Source of the DNA: Dicyema japonicum
Lineage: Eukaryota > Dicyemida > Rhombozoa > Dicyemidae
Length of the DNA: 64,000 nucleotides
Reading direction: 5' to 3'
NCBI GenBank assembly: GCA_011109175.1
Contig: RDEW01000024.1
Span: forward strand, 179,199-243,198
A model generated the notes under the pieces. It saw only the letters and a list, made by a program, of their open reading frames with translations. It did no database searches and had not been told where the DNA came from. Every line of letters starts with the position of its first letter. Positions within the stretch are counted from its first letter, which is position 1. Made by a program: the position numbers and the translations under genes. Positions 20,607 to 30,080 of the stretch are shown piece by piece.

Positions 20607-23329
20607 TCAGGATAACCCTGATTAATGCCCGCTCTCTTCGGAAGCGGGCTTCAGAGCTGACTGCATTGGTCAGCACAGTGCATATGGATGTTTTGATAGT
20701 AAATGAGACGAAGATCAAGAAGGGAAGTTCTTTTAAACTTAATGGATTTTCATCAATTGATATTCCGTGGAAGAAGGGTTCTATTTCTGGAACTGGAACT
20801 TCGATTTATTATAAATCTAATTTGAATACGAAGAGACCAAGAATTATTGAAGAAGATGTATGTGAACTAGTCAGTGTGCAAATACAAACAAATATTGGAT
20901 GGATAACAGTTGGAGGAATTTATTCTAAGAGCTTACGTGAGTACCCTTGGATCATTGAGAAATTTTTTAACGAAAACGTGAATTCGATTTTGGTTGGGGA
21001 CATGAACGCAAAGCATGTTGATTATGGATGTGTTACAACAAATCAGGATGGAAAATGTCTTATAAAGTGGATGGAATCAGGAGAATTGAAAATTTTGACG
21101 TCAGCAGAAATAAATCACTATGCAACTTATAGTGGTGATAAACTTGGATTGTTCATAATGCCTCTGACGATGAGTGAAATGTGTGATCCTCCATATATCG
21201 AAAATGACATAGGAAGTGACCACATCCCACAAACGATTGAATTAAAAACTGGTCCGGTTTACACACGACAGTTATTCATTGGATATGATGTCAGCAAAAT
21301 TGATTGGAATCACTTCAATTTCTACATCAGGCTGAAAATTGGTAATGTTTGTGATTTGGGGATTTCGAAACCGGAAGATATCGACATTCTGGATAACAAA
21401 ATAAGATCTTTGTTGTTAAGTTATCTGGAAAATTATGGAAAAAGAAAAAATCTGTTGCCGCAGGAAAATATGATAATAGGAGTAGAAGAACGCTCTTTGC
21501 GTCAGGAGAAGAATAAGTTAGAAAATAAATTAAAGAGGTGTTGGGATATCTTCGACTCTCAAGAACTTAAAATGCAGATCAAGTTAGTGAAGAAGAAAAT
21601 AATGGATGTTGTAAAGAAGAATGAAGAAAAAGTATGGAAAAGAGAATGTTCAAAGTTACGTCGACAGAACCCAAAATTTTGGAAACTATATGCAAGAATG
21701 AATTCTCCCAGTAATAAGAATGAAGAAATATCTCTCAAGTCAGATGATGGTCTCACTATTCCAAAAGAAGAAATTCCAAATGTTTTACGTCGACAATTGT
21801 CCAAAATTCAAGAGATAGATCCGGCATCTTTTATTCCGATAGAAGTACAAGATACAAGAAGTAGTTATAAAGAAAAGTCGAAATTGAGTGGTCCCTTGTG
21901 TCATCCTATAACGCTGGAAGAAATAAATGCTGCAATTAAGGGTTGCAAAAATAAAGCACCAGGGTGGGATTTTATCCCAATGAGTATTTTCAAGAACGCA
22001 GGCCCAATTTTGATTGAGTGCCTAAAAATATTATATAATTCTTCTTGGAGTTTTGGTCATGTTCCAGCTTATTGGAAACGAACAATTGTACGCATGGTTG
22101 TGAAAAAAGGAAAGCCAAGGTCAAAAGCAGATAGTTATAGGCCAATTAGCCTAGTCTGCTCAATATCGAAAGTTATGGAAAAAATTGTTTTCAATCGTCT
22201 ATCAAGGCATGTTGAGGATAATAATTTTCTCTCTGATAATCAACTGGGATTTCGGCATAAAAAAGGGACTGGAGATTGCTTTAAAGAGCTAAGATCTGCA
22301 ATCGAAATTTCACGAAATAAAAAGGAATTTCTTACAATAGCATGTTTGGATATAACAAAAGCGTTTGACAGTGTTTGGCACTTTGGACTTGTTGATACGT
22401 TGTCAAAAGCAGAAATTGGGAAAACTGCGTTATTATGGATAGAAAACTTTCTTTCAAAAAGAAAGTCATATATACGTGTTGGAAATTTAATTTCAAAGAA
22501 AATTGAATTGCGAAGAGGAGTTCCACAGGGTTCAATTCTCAGCCCGCTACTCTTCAATTGCGTAATGAGAGATTTGCCAAAAACAGAGAGCGTAAATAGT
22601 CAAATGATTATTTATGCTGATGACATTCTTGTGCTTGATTCAAGCATGAATAAACAAATTTCATGGAAAAGGGTGGAATCCCATATTACTAAGATTGGAA
22701 AGTGGTGCCAAAACAATGGGTTGACTCTATCGAGGGAAAAAACAACAGTCACTTGGATTGCAAGTAAAAGAAAAAATATTAATCAATGTGTGAATACTGG
22801 GGATATAAAAATCTCTGAAACATTGAAGTATCTCGGATTGTTGATAGATCGAAGAGGATCTTTCAAGGAACATATTAAAACACGAAGAAAGAAAGCTACA
22901 GGAATGTTGAAATCTTTAATTCGATTTCATTTGGAGCCTGAAACTTTTCTTTTTGTGTATTCGGCGTGTGTTGAACCATTCTTGATATATGGTTATCAAG
23001 GATGGTTTAGAACAAAAGAAAGTGATGTCTTTGTCAAAAAATTGGAAAAGTCCAGAAGATTTGCGATTAAATTGGCATATGGACTGGACTTAAAATCTAA
23101 TATCGAAGAGGATTACGACCTGAAAGTCAGAAAGATAGAAAATTATTACATCACTTATGGAAAATGTGATGTAATTTTTGGGGTCCAAACGAAGTAGAGA
23201 CATGTGGTGTCTCATAAAATGACCCTACACGATGAATACAAACCCACTTAATTAGTTTTGGTTCAGGTTTTGGTTTCTTACAGTAATTAGTTTTGGGTTT
23301 GTTAGAAAATAAAATTTGTCTTGTCTTGT
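20381..23329 (+). mobile_element. LINE-A insertion with 18-19 bp target duplication
   Basis: The element lies between caatttcattttgaatggc (20,362-20,380) and caatttcatttgaatggc (23,330-23,347), differing by one T. It is 5'-truncated inside its first reading frame: a related fragment at 38,380-38,700 carries the zinc knuckles that would come before it. The 3' end is ttgtcttgtcttgtc, a short pentanucleotide tail in place of poly(A). It encodes the two reading frames listed separately, and the polymerase frame is intact, so insertion is probably recent. Confidence 0.9.
20474..23197 (+). CDS. LINE-A ORF2: APE-type endonuclease and reverse transcriptase
   Basis: The frame is open from 20,474 to a TAG at 23,195, over 850 codons without interruption. 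The endonuclease begins ITLINARSLRKRASELTALV and shows VNETKI, VGDMNAKH and IGSDHIPQTIE, the Asn, Glu, Asp/Asn and Ser-Asp-His motifs of the exonuclease III fold that nicks the target. The polymerase follows, with YRPISLVCSISKVMEKIV, LGFRHKKGTGDCF, LDITKAFDSVWHFGL (motif A), RRGVPQGSILSPLLFN (motif B) and IIYADDILVLDSS (catalytic). The C-terminus has the usual SRRFAIKLAYGL tail. Layout and length fit the Jockey/CR1/I group; I cannot choose among them. It looks catalytically competent, apart from the lost ORF1 start. It lies inside a host frame. Confidence 0.92.
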   Translation, partial: LFTNFEKIREKHYRSNENKKGYEAFIGFGGDPKRRDQPPKKSEVIRITLINARSLRKRASELTALVSTVHMDVLIVNETKIKKGSSFKLNGFSSIDIPWKKGSISGTGTSIYYKSNLNTKRPRIIEEDVCELVSVQIQTNIGWITVGGIYSKSLREYPWIIEKFFNENVNSILVGDMNAKHVDYGCVTTNQDGKCLIKWMESGELKILTSAEINHYATYSGDKLGLFIMPLTMSEMCDPPYIENDIGSDHIPQTIELKTGPVYTRQLFIGYDVSKIDWNHFNFYIRLKIGNVCDLGISKPEDIDILDNKIRSLLLSYLENYGKRKNLLPQENMIIGVEERSLRQEKNKLENKLKRCWDIFDSQELKMQIKLVKKKIMDVVKKNEEKVWKRECSKLRRQNPKFWKLYARMNSPSNKNEEISLKSDDGLTIPKEEIPNVLRRQLSKIQEIDPASFIPIEVQDTRSSYKEKSKLSGPLCHPITLEEINAAIKGCKNKAPGWDFIPMSIFKNAGPILIECLKILYNSSWSFGHVPAYWKRTIVRMVVKKGKPRSKADSYRPISLVCSISKVMEKIVFNRLSRHVEDNNFLSDNQLGFRHKKGTGDCFKELRSAIEISRNKKEFLTIACLDITKAFDSVWHFGLVDTLSKAEIGKTALLWIENFLSKRKSYIRVGNLISKKIELRRGVPQGSILSPLLFNCVMRDLPKTESVNSQMIIYADDILVLDSSMNKQISWKRVESHITKIGKWCQNNGLTLSREKTTVTWIASKRKNINQCVNTGDIKISETLKYLGLLIDRRGSFKEHIKTRRKKATGMLKSLIRFHLEPETFLFVYSACVEPFLIYGYQGWFRTKESDVFVKKLEKSRRFAIKLAYGLDLKSNIEEDYDLKVRKIENYYITYGKCDVIFGVQTK

Positions 23330-23526
23330 CAATTTCATTTGAATGGCTAATTCCATACAAAACAGACAAACCACTTGCATTCATTGATATCGACACCTCC
23401 AAAGAAGGTGGATTAATCGAATGGGCCTCAATTGAATGAAACTGACAGTAATAATTTTTTATGATTAAACAATAAAAATATTGATTAATTTAAAATAAAA
23501 TTATCTAAGTTGTGATTCTTTGCTCG

Positions 23527-24255
23527 TTAGTGGACATAGCGGACACTAAGCCGATCTTCTACGGAAAGGAAGCCGTCTTGATTCTTAGTACAGATCTGAA
23601 TTCTCTGATCATTCTTTCCAACTGGGATAACCATGAGTCCTCCAACTTTAAGCTGGTCAATCAACTGCAGATTAACATATGCCAAACGTTCTTCGGGATC
23701 TCAGCACATGCGGCTCCAACGTGAATGGCATCGTAGGGACTGTCTTCAGCCCACCCAAATCGGCCATCTGCCACTTTTAAAAACAACGATTTGTCAATAA
23801 AATCAACTCCTATTCTTTTTCTATCATTTTGATGTTGTTAGTTGCTGTTTTTACGAGTTGTTCAATGTGTCCACCCCAACAACCCGACCTGTTGGCCCTA
23901 CCTTGAGTCACTTGTATAAGAGACCATCAGTGCCATACAAAGCGATAAGTATCCACTCCTGCTCCCACATCGAGGACCACGGAGCCTGGTGACAGTCTTT
24001 CCTTGAGGCATTCCAATGCATAGGCGTGCTTGAATGACATGTGAAGAGTACCATGTGGGGGGCACTAATAGTAACGTTGTATTTGATGCTCTGTGGACAG
24101 TCGTAATAAGGAGTGATATTGCAGAAGTATTTTCTGTCCACTTTATGCATGATTGACTTTACTAAATCAGATTTTATATAGTTTTTCGCTAAAGTAGTTA
24201 ATTGCAATTAACCAATGAGAAATTTGATTAGTTCTTCATTTGTTGTCGCATACAT
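23527..24255 (-). CDS. PCMT1: protein-L-isoaspartate O-methyltransferase (PIMT)
   Basis: PIMT methylates isoaspartyl residues with S-adenosylmethionine to repair aged proteins in the cytosol. Start ATG at 24,253-24,255. Four micro-introns (24189-24212, 24029-24051, 23902-23924, 23665-23687; 24, 23, 23, 23 nt, GT...AG on the minus strand) restore about 212 residues. Visible motifs: [17 protein letters not shown] then HAYALE (substrate side), [10 protein letters not shown]...GYL (AdoMet motif I), [32 protein letters not shown], and [16 protein letters not shown]. Each intron falls where alignment to animal PIMT demands it. Three single bases appear to be missing, near 23,953, 23,870 and 23,818 (the last in an A-run). 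With no nonsense substitutions, I favour assembly errors over a pseudogene. It is convergent with the interrupted gene at 20,277-23,439. Confidence 0.92.
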
Positions 24256-24259
24256 CAAA

Positions 24260-25140
24260 GAAAATACTAAATTGTTATTTAAATTTTTAAATTAAATATA
24301 TAAATTACACATTAATTAAATAATATTTATTGTCGGTGATTCTTGGTTTTAAATAAATAAATTCATAAAACTAGATAGATTGCTTAGTGTTTGAGATGTA
24401 CAAAGTTACTGTCCAATGGTGTGCCTATGCCAATAATGATCCTAGATCGACTTTTTTCCAATTAAAAAACAGTCAATCTTAGTTTTGTCTATAAAATATA
24501 AATAAAAGATGCTTTATTTTTTTTCAATATCCAAAAATACATCACCAGAACAGTTAACTTTAACAGTATCATAAGTAAATCCCTAAATATAACCTCAACA
24601 TTTTCCTAAGTCTATTCCTAAATAAACCTAACATTTTCCTAAGTCTATTCCTAAGTATAACCCTAAATATATCTTTAAATATAACCATAACACTTTCTAG
24701 TTTTCATATTTTTTAATTAAGGAAAATGTTTTTTTTTATTAAATTTCTTCCATCCACTTTTATTTCGACGAAGAATCGAATGTCCTTAACCACCTGATAC
24801 AACGTTGTTTCCATTCATTGTATAACCTAATTTTCCTACGGATGAATTATATTCGAAGTCTTAACAAACGAAATCTCCAAGTTGTATATGAAGTTTGTCA
24901 TTTTTTCCATCTTCGCCTCTTAGCCATCTTTTCACCTCCCCGAATAGAACAGAGTTGCCTCTTCACGAGCCAAAATTTATCCTGACTTACAAAATCCTGA
25001 GATACGTTTTAATCTTGACTGGTAATAAGTAAAATGTCTAATGACCTCACTAATTTAAGGTCCTGAATCATTATAGATTAGTCTCATAGCTTATTCCTGG
25101 TAAATTCGTCACATAAGAAACTACATACGTCGATGCTAAT
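24260..25140. other. non-coding, with a degenerate CCTAA-rich minisatellite at 24,570-24,690
   Basis: About 120 bp repeat units such as attttcctaagtctattcct and taaccctaaatata. The remainder shows no coding frame. Confidence 0.5.
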
Positions 25141-25146
25141 AAGAGG

Positions 25147-25494
25147 TTAGGCAGAGGCTGTTTCAAGGTTATATATGTTATGTTGTCCAATTAGGTCGTG
25201 ACCGACCCTTGGAGATCTCATGAACGAGTTTCCTCCACTCTCCCGATCCGTTGCAATTTGGAGTAGCCTTGATATAGGCATTCCCGTGACGTCTTCCACC
25301 GTGGATAGCCACCGAGTCCTTGGTCGGCCAGGTCTTCTCTTCCCAGTAATATTGCTCAGCATGATGGTTCTTTCCAGTGAATCAGAGCGGACAACATGCC
25401 CAAAGAACGCCAATCTGTGTTTTACGATTCTTCCTTCTAGCGAAATGTCAGTCTCTACCCGTTTGAGTACATCGATGTTCAAGGTTAAGTAAAG
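25147..25494 (-). pseudogene. C-terminal fragment of an RTE-like LINE
   Basis: A 111-codon minus-strand frame reads KHRLAFFGHVVRSDSLERTI, then GKRRPGRPRTRWLSTVEDVT and later DRESGGNSFMR. This is the well-known C-terminal tail of RTE/BovB-like polymerases (KLRFFGHV...GRPRTRW...W). It is intact but is only the last part of the protein. Confidence 0.75.
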
Positions 25495-25519
25495 TTATAC
25501 TAATTTCGTGCCAATAGTT

Positions 25520-25790
25520 CTATTTCCAGTTATTTATTTATTAACCACAGGCTTACAATTTTTGGTAAGCCTACTCAAATAGTCACAGTTATTCAATCAA
25601 AAGAAGGGACTCAAAGGAAACGTCAACATGTGATCAAATCCATCCTCCAATACTCCATTACATGCTTTGGCTTCAGAAGAGATATGGAGAAGTAGGTGGA
25701 AGATAACATTTCATTCTTATGCAGAAGAGCTCTCATAATTTGAATCATAGTTTCTTGAGCTGTCTAGGGAAATTTCAGGTTATGTATATT
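25520..25790 (-). repeat. dispersed ~300-bp repeat, copy 2
   Basis: Diverged copy of 11,850-12,150, sharing cttacaatttttgg and flanking sequence. Confidence 0.45.
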
Positions 25791-25907
25791 TTCAATTACT
25801 AAATAACTGATTAATTAAAATATCATTAATTTATTAAAAATTTATTTTATAATCAAAATTAAAAAAAAATATTATTTAATATTTTATCAAATTTAAAAAA
25901 TTAAATA

Positions 25908-26673
25908 ATGTCTATCGTAGGCGCATGTGAGTTATGTGGAGAATCTGCTATTTACAACTGTCCAGCTTGTTCGATAAAAACTTGTTCCTTAAACTGCATA
26001 AAACAACACAAACTTCAAGCAAACTGCGATGGACTGCGAAATAGAGCTGCCTACAAAAGCCTTTCACAGTTCGACGACAACACGATCCTTGAAGGTTCAC
26101 TTATTGCAATCACCATAGACTACTTTCTGTTGGAAGAAACCCAAAAAATTGTGGAAGGAGCTAAGAAGTGCTGGCAAATCGACATTCCCAAGAAATATCC
26201 CGAATACGTCAGTAAAATCGCAACTGCAGCTAAAAAACGAGGAATTCGATACAAATTGCAGCCCCCAAAGTTTGAACGACGTCTTCATAACAAGACATAC
26301 CTCGTTTACAGTTCGAGCACAATCCTCTGGCAGATTGAATGGCGGATATTCGACGGTGAAAAAACTAAAAAATTTCGCCAAATAAAGTAAAATGTGGTTT
26401 TATGCCTAGTGTTGACGAAAATAGAGTTTTGGAGTCTTTGGTGGAGGAATTGGTTGATTTAAGGCATTTGAGGGGATGAAAAGCTCGGAATTATCTTTAT
26501 TGATGAGAAACCAAGTTAAAGACACGTGGGTTATATGTTTTGACGTCACTAGGTTTTGTGAACTTGATTTAAAAGCGTCTTTAAAAGAGAATCTGAGGCA
26601 AAAGTTTGTAATTGAATTTCCCACAATTTTTATTATTAAAAATGATAATTTCAATGATTATAAAATTTTATAA
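25908..26673 (+). CDS. BCD1 (ZNHIT6): box C/D snoRNA assembly factor BCD1 (HIT zinc finger)
   Basis: BCD1/ZNHIT6 helps assemble box C/D snoRNPs in the nucleus. The N-terminus holds a HIT-type zinc finger: CELCGESAIYNCPACSIKTC, then CIKQH and NC, giving the paired Cys/His ligands. Four micro-introns (26095-26118, 26387-26409, 26441-26463, 26526-26552; 24, 23, 23, 27 nt) yield exactly 223 codons including stop. Removing the first turns ILE/DYFLLEE into the family's conserved LLSDYRFLED region. The C-terminus FCELDLKASLKENLRQKFVI then EFPTIFII is the diagnostic BCD1 tail ([22 protein letters not shown] in animals). No frameshift is needed here. Two introns have lengths divisible by three and contain no stop, so the last is less certain. 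A fragment of this gene's 3' end is duplicated at 44,878 and 57,205. Confidence 0.92.
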
Positions 26674-26835
26674 TTTTTTTAGTTATATTTAAATCAAGTT
26701 CTTATCAATTATAATTGTATCAAATTAATAAATTTCATAAAAAATTCTTACCATTATCGCTAGTTTGGTCAAATTATATATATTAATTTGATAAATTAAA
26801 TCAATTTTTTTTGATTTTTTTTCTAATTCCACTTG

Positions 26836-27570
26836 AGACCTTAAAAAAGAAGCAAATCAACATCGTCTGGCTTGTTTGGTGTCAGCTTCAAGTAGAGGGA
26901 GTGGAGCATGGCTTGGTGCAATACCTTGCCCAAACCTCGGGACCTTTTTGGACGACGATTCTTTGAGGATTGGAATCGGACAAAGGCTGGGACTAGACGT
27001 TAGCCAGGAGCACCGATGCCGATGCGAAAGAATTGCACCCGCTGTCCTGCAGAAGAAGCCGGAAGGGACCACGTTATGCTGCTCTGAACGATGTGATCGT
27101 CAGAGCTCTGAAGGCTTCAGGCTTCCCAGCACAGCTTGAACCAGTGGGTCTTGATCGAGGAGATAGGAAGAGACCTGACGGGATGACTCTTTTCCTCTTC
27201 ACGTCTGGAAGATCTTATGGTCTGGGACGCAACTTTATAGACACGTTCTCAAGCACGAACATTTTTAAATCGGTTCAGACACCTGGAGCATCTGCTTCGA
27301 CTGCGGAGAACCTAAAAATCAAGAAATATTCTTGCCTCGGGGATCGCTACCGATTTACTCCTGTGGCGACCGTTGGTCCAATGACGGCTGAGTTCTTGCG
27401 AGAACTCGGAGGATTGCTTGCCAGAAAGAAAAGGGATCAACGAGAAGGGTTATGGCTAAGACAAAAGATTGGAATAGCCATACTCCGAGGGAACTCGTTT
27501 GCAATCCACGCAGCAGGCTTCCTCAACTGACATTTGTTTAATTGTTAATAAAATTTTTTGTTTAAAAAAA
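26836..27570 (+). mobile_element. 5'-truncated RLE retrotransposon with 11-bp target duplication
   Basis: Flanked by aattccacttg at 26,825-26,835 and 27,571-27,581, and ending in an A-run at 27,563-27,570. It carries only the 3' ~735 bp: the segment with SLRIGIGQRLGLDV, the zinc-knuckle region (HPLSCRRSRKGP), the endonuclease (GDRKRPDGMTLFLF) and the tail IGIAILRGNSFAIHAAGFLN. A frame change after GRS destroys the WDAT motif, and a short deletion removes residues after TPVAT. It is a textbook target-primed insertion and defines the element's 3' end precisely. Confidence 0.92.
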
Positions 27571-27581
27571 AATTCCACTTG

Positions 27582-28380
27582 TGTAACGCGTAGCGCCTGT
27601 GACATACTATAAACAACATCGGAGAAACACTACGTTTCGTGGACACATAGTTCATGGGGATGTAATAACGGTATCAGCGGAGAAAAGACACAAGGTGTCA
27701 ATTTTACTTTATACTCTTAATTAGTGTCTCAGGCTTTTGTTTTTCTTAATTTGAAATGGCGTATTTAGCGTTAAAGTCCGATTTTAAATGAATTTTACTG
27801 CCTGTCTATAAACTTCACAGTGTAATGGCAACAGACAGCTTAGTTCCCTCTTGGTTTTGAGAAATTAAGTGATCAACCATGATAAATTCGAAATAACTTT
27901 AAATCAGAGTAAATGCCTGTTCACTCTCTGAAAGAAGAACTGTCAAAGTATTAGAGGTAACCTGATTTTCCCATAACCAAAAGAAAATCCTAAAGATAAG
28001 CCTAATAACCAATAACTCTAACCATAAAATAAAGAACTCTGAGGACAAAATCACTAGCCCTAAACACAACGAACCCTTAATCTAAGAATCAAAAACCCAA
28101 ACTCAAATCCCCAACCATAAAGACTAAATCACTAATCTTAAGGAACAAAATAATAAGTTCAAATCCTCAAACTGTTAGAAGATATAATTTTTTGGATCAC
28201 TGCATTGGTTTACAACAGTGACAGAAATATTTCGGCATCTCAATATTTTTCACGTGGACTGTTAACTTGAAGGTCAGTAAAAGTCATACAAAGGCGTCTG
28301 CGGTTGGTGGGTTTTAGTAGCAAAAAAGTTGGGGTGTTAAATTGAAGCTAAAGTAGTAGCGAAAATGTTGTACATTTTTT
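27582..28380. other. non-coding, CCTAA-rich degenerate repeat at 27,960-28,160
   Basis: No coding frame. About 200 bp is built from loose variants such as aaccctaa, aagcctaata and cactagccctaaac. Confidence 0.4.
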
Positions 28381-29514
28381 TGAAGTATATGGTTGCCAGC
28401 ATTTTCCTTCGACAACTATCCTCGGCGTCACCTAGTAGTGGGCCGAGTTTTTTGTATGCCTCCAGAGTCGTCATTTCTTGACTTGGCTCGTTCGATTCGT
28501 ATGTAGTCCGTTTTTGTAATATTTATGTGCAGATCCCATTTATTTAAAATAATTTCGGATTGGACTAAAATTTGGTCAAGTGGGCTTTTTTGGTCACTAC
28601 AAACAAAGTCTACATCATCCGCGTATATAAATTCAATATATCTTCGTATTTAGAACCCATTTCCTTTCTCAGCTCCATTAGGGCATCTTCGAGGTATATG
28701 ATGAATAGAAATGGGGATAAAAAATCACCTTGTGGGGTTCCCAAGTTGGTGCTGAAACTCTTTGAATGCTTAGTTCCCATTCTCATGGATAGATCAGTTT
28801 CAGAAAGTAATAAACTTATTAGTCTCACGCAGTCCTCGTCAAGCAGTTCCTGTAGAATACCCATGAGTTTTTCTCTGTTGATGCTGTTAAAAAACTTCGT
28901 TAGATCAATTCCTAGCATGTAAATGACTTCCTGTAGTTTTGACATATTGATGTAAGCCATCGATGACTCCAACGAAATCTGAGGTAGACCCTCCACTTCT
29001 AAACCCACTATGACTTTGGGAAAGGTATTTTTCCATTGGCTCTCGTATATGGTTAAGCACAATGATCGATAATGTCTTCCTGATAGTTGACAGTAGAACA
29101 ATAGGCCTTAATCCATCCAGTGATCCTTTTTTCAGGTTTGTGTATCAGACTTAAGACTCCATGTCCTAATGGAAATGAACACTGAAGTTCCATCGACTCG
29201 TTTAATATATCCGTGATTATATACCCAACAATACCGGAGCATGTTTCATTAACTCACCTGGGATGCCATCATAACCAGCTGAACGATTGCCTTTTAGGTG
29301 CATGAATGCATTTTTTACTTCCTTTATTGTAGTTTTGCTTGTAAGAAGTCTTGGATTTCCAATAAATTTAGGTATATTCACCCCCAACTGAATTGAACTG
29401 TGCCTCGAAGTGTTTGGCAATATGGTTTGCTTTATCCTCTGGATTTTGTAAATAATGACCCGCTTTGTCGCAGATTTTCGGCGGCTTTTTCGCAGTTCCT
29501 CGTGTAAGTAATTT

Positions 29515-29635
29515 TTTTAATAAAATTTTTTTTAACAATTAAACAAATGTCAGTTGAGGAAGCCTGCTGCGTGGATTGCGACGAGTTCCCTCGGAGTATG
29601 GCTATTCCAATCTTTTGTCTTAGCCATAACCCTTC
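29515..29635 (-). mobile_element. 121-bp truncated RLE retrotransposon nested in a LINE
   Basis: It contains just the last ~30 codons (EGLWLRQKIGIAILRGNS) and the AT-rich 3' end of the family at 26,836. Direct repeats of tgtaagtaattt, 12 bp, stand at 29,503-29,514 and 29,636-29,647. Extreme 5' truncation by target-primed reverse transcription explains it. Confidence 0.9.
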
Positions 29636-30080
29636 TGTAAGTAATTTAACAGCAGAAAACACAGTTTTCAATTTCAGTGGCCTTATCGTCCAAATATCTG
29701 AGCCAGGTGTCATTCAATCGCTTTCTTATCAAATGTGATATTTTATTACGTATTCTCTTTAATGCACTTTTTTCAAATTTGAACTTCCCAGTTTGATCGT
29801 ATTTCCTTCTGTTGTTCCGACAATTCTCTTATTACGGGGTCATGAATAATCGTCTATTCTTGTCTTTTCCCTGGTATCAGTCTCTGTCGCCGACAGTTTT
29901 CAGATATCCAATATCTTCCCAAGGTCAGTCGAGGGGGTGCTACTGGTTTCAACACCCCACAATCGGTTAGAGACATTTTGTTGGTATCTCTTTTGCCAAG
30001 TGTCAAAAGTCAACAATTCCACAGTCAAACGTCTATTTAGAAAGGTACTTTTCTTCTTTACTGCGAAGTATGGTTTAAGA

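Larger units (their letters stand above)
20277..23439 (+). pseudogene. small host reading frame split by a LINE insertion
   Basis: The left flank has an open frame from ATG at 20,277, reading MPRLFKKMRSFVK and reaching the insertion at 20,380. The right flank continues in the matching frame from 23,341 (EWLIPYKTDKPLAF, ending LIEWASIE) to TGA at 23,437-23,439. Reading across one copy of the duplicated target gives 64 codons without a stop. A poly(A)-like aataaa lies near 23,470. I do not recognise the protein; it could be a last exon. The gene converges on PIMT, with only about 88 bp between their stop codons. The left copy has one extra T, which puts a TGA directly before the element's first ATG. 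Confidence 0.6.

Noticed and set aside
21559-22557. Minus-strand frames opposite the LINE-A polymerase
   Set aside because: Antisense shadows of a strong, intact coding frame.
23908-24207. Stand-alone 99-codon protein on the minus strand
   Set aside because: It is PIMT exon 2 read through the intron at 24029-24051; the true start is upstream at 24,255.
26476-26673. Independent small gene downstream of BCD1
   Set aside because: It is the last exons of BCD1; the tail matches the family and two 23-nt introns join it in frame.
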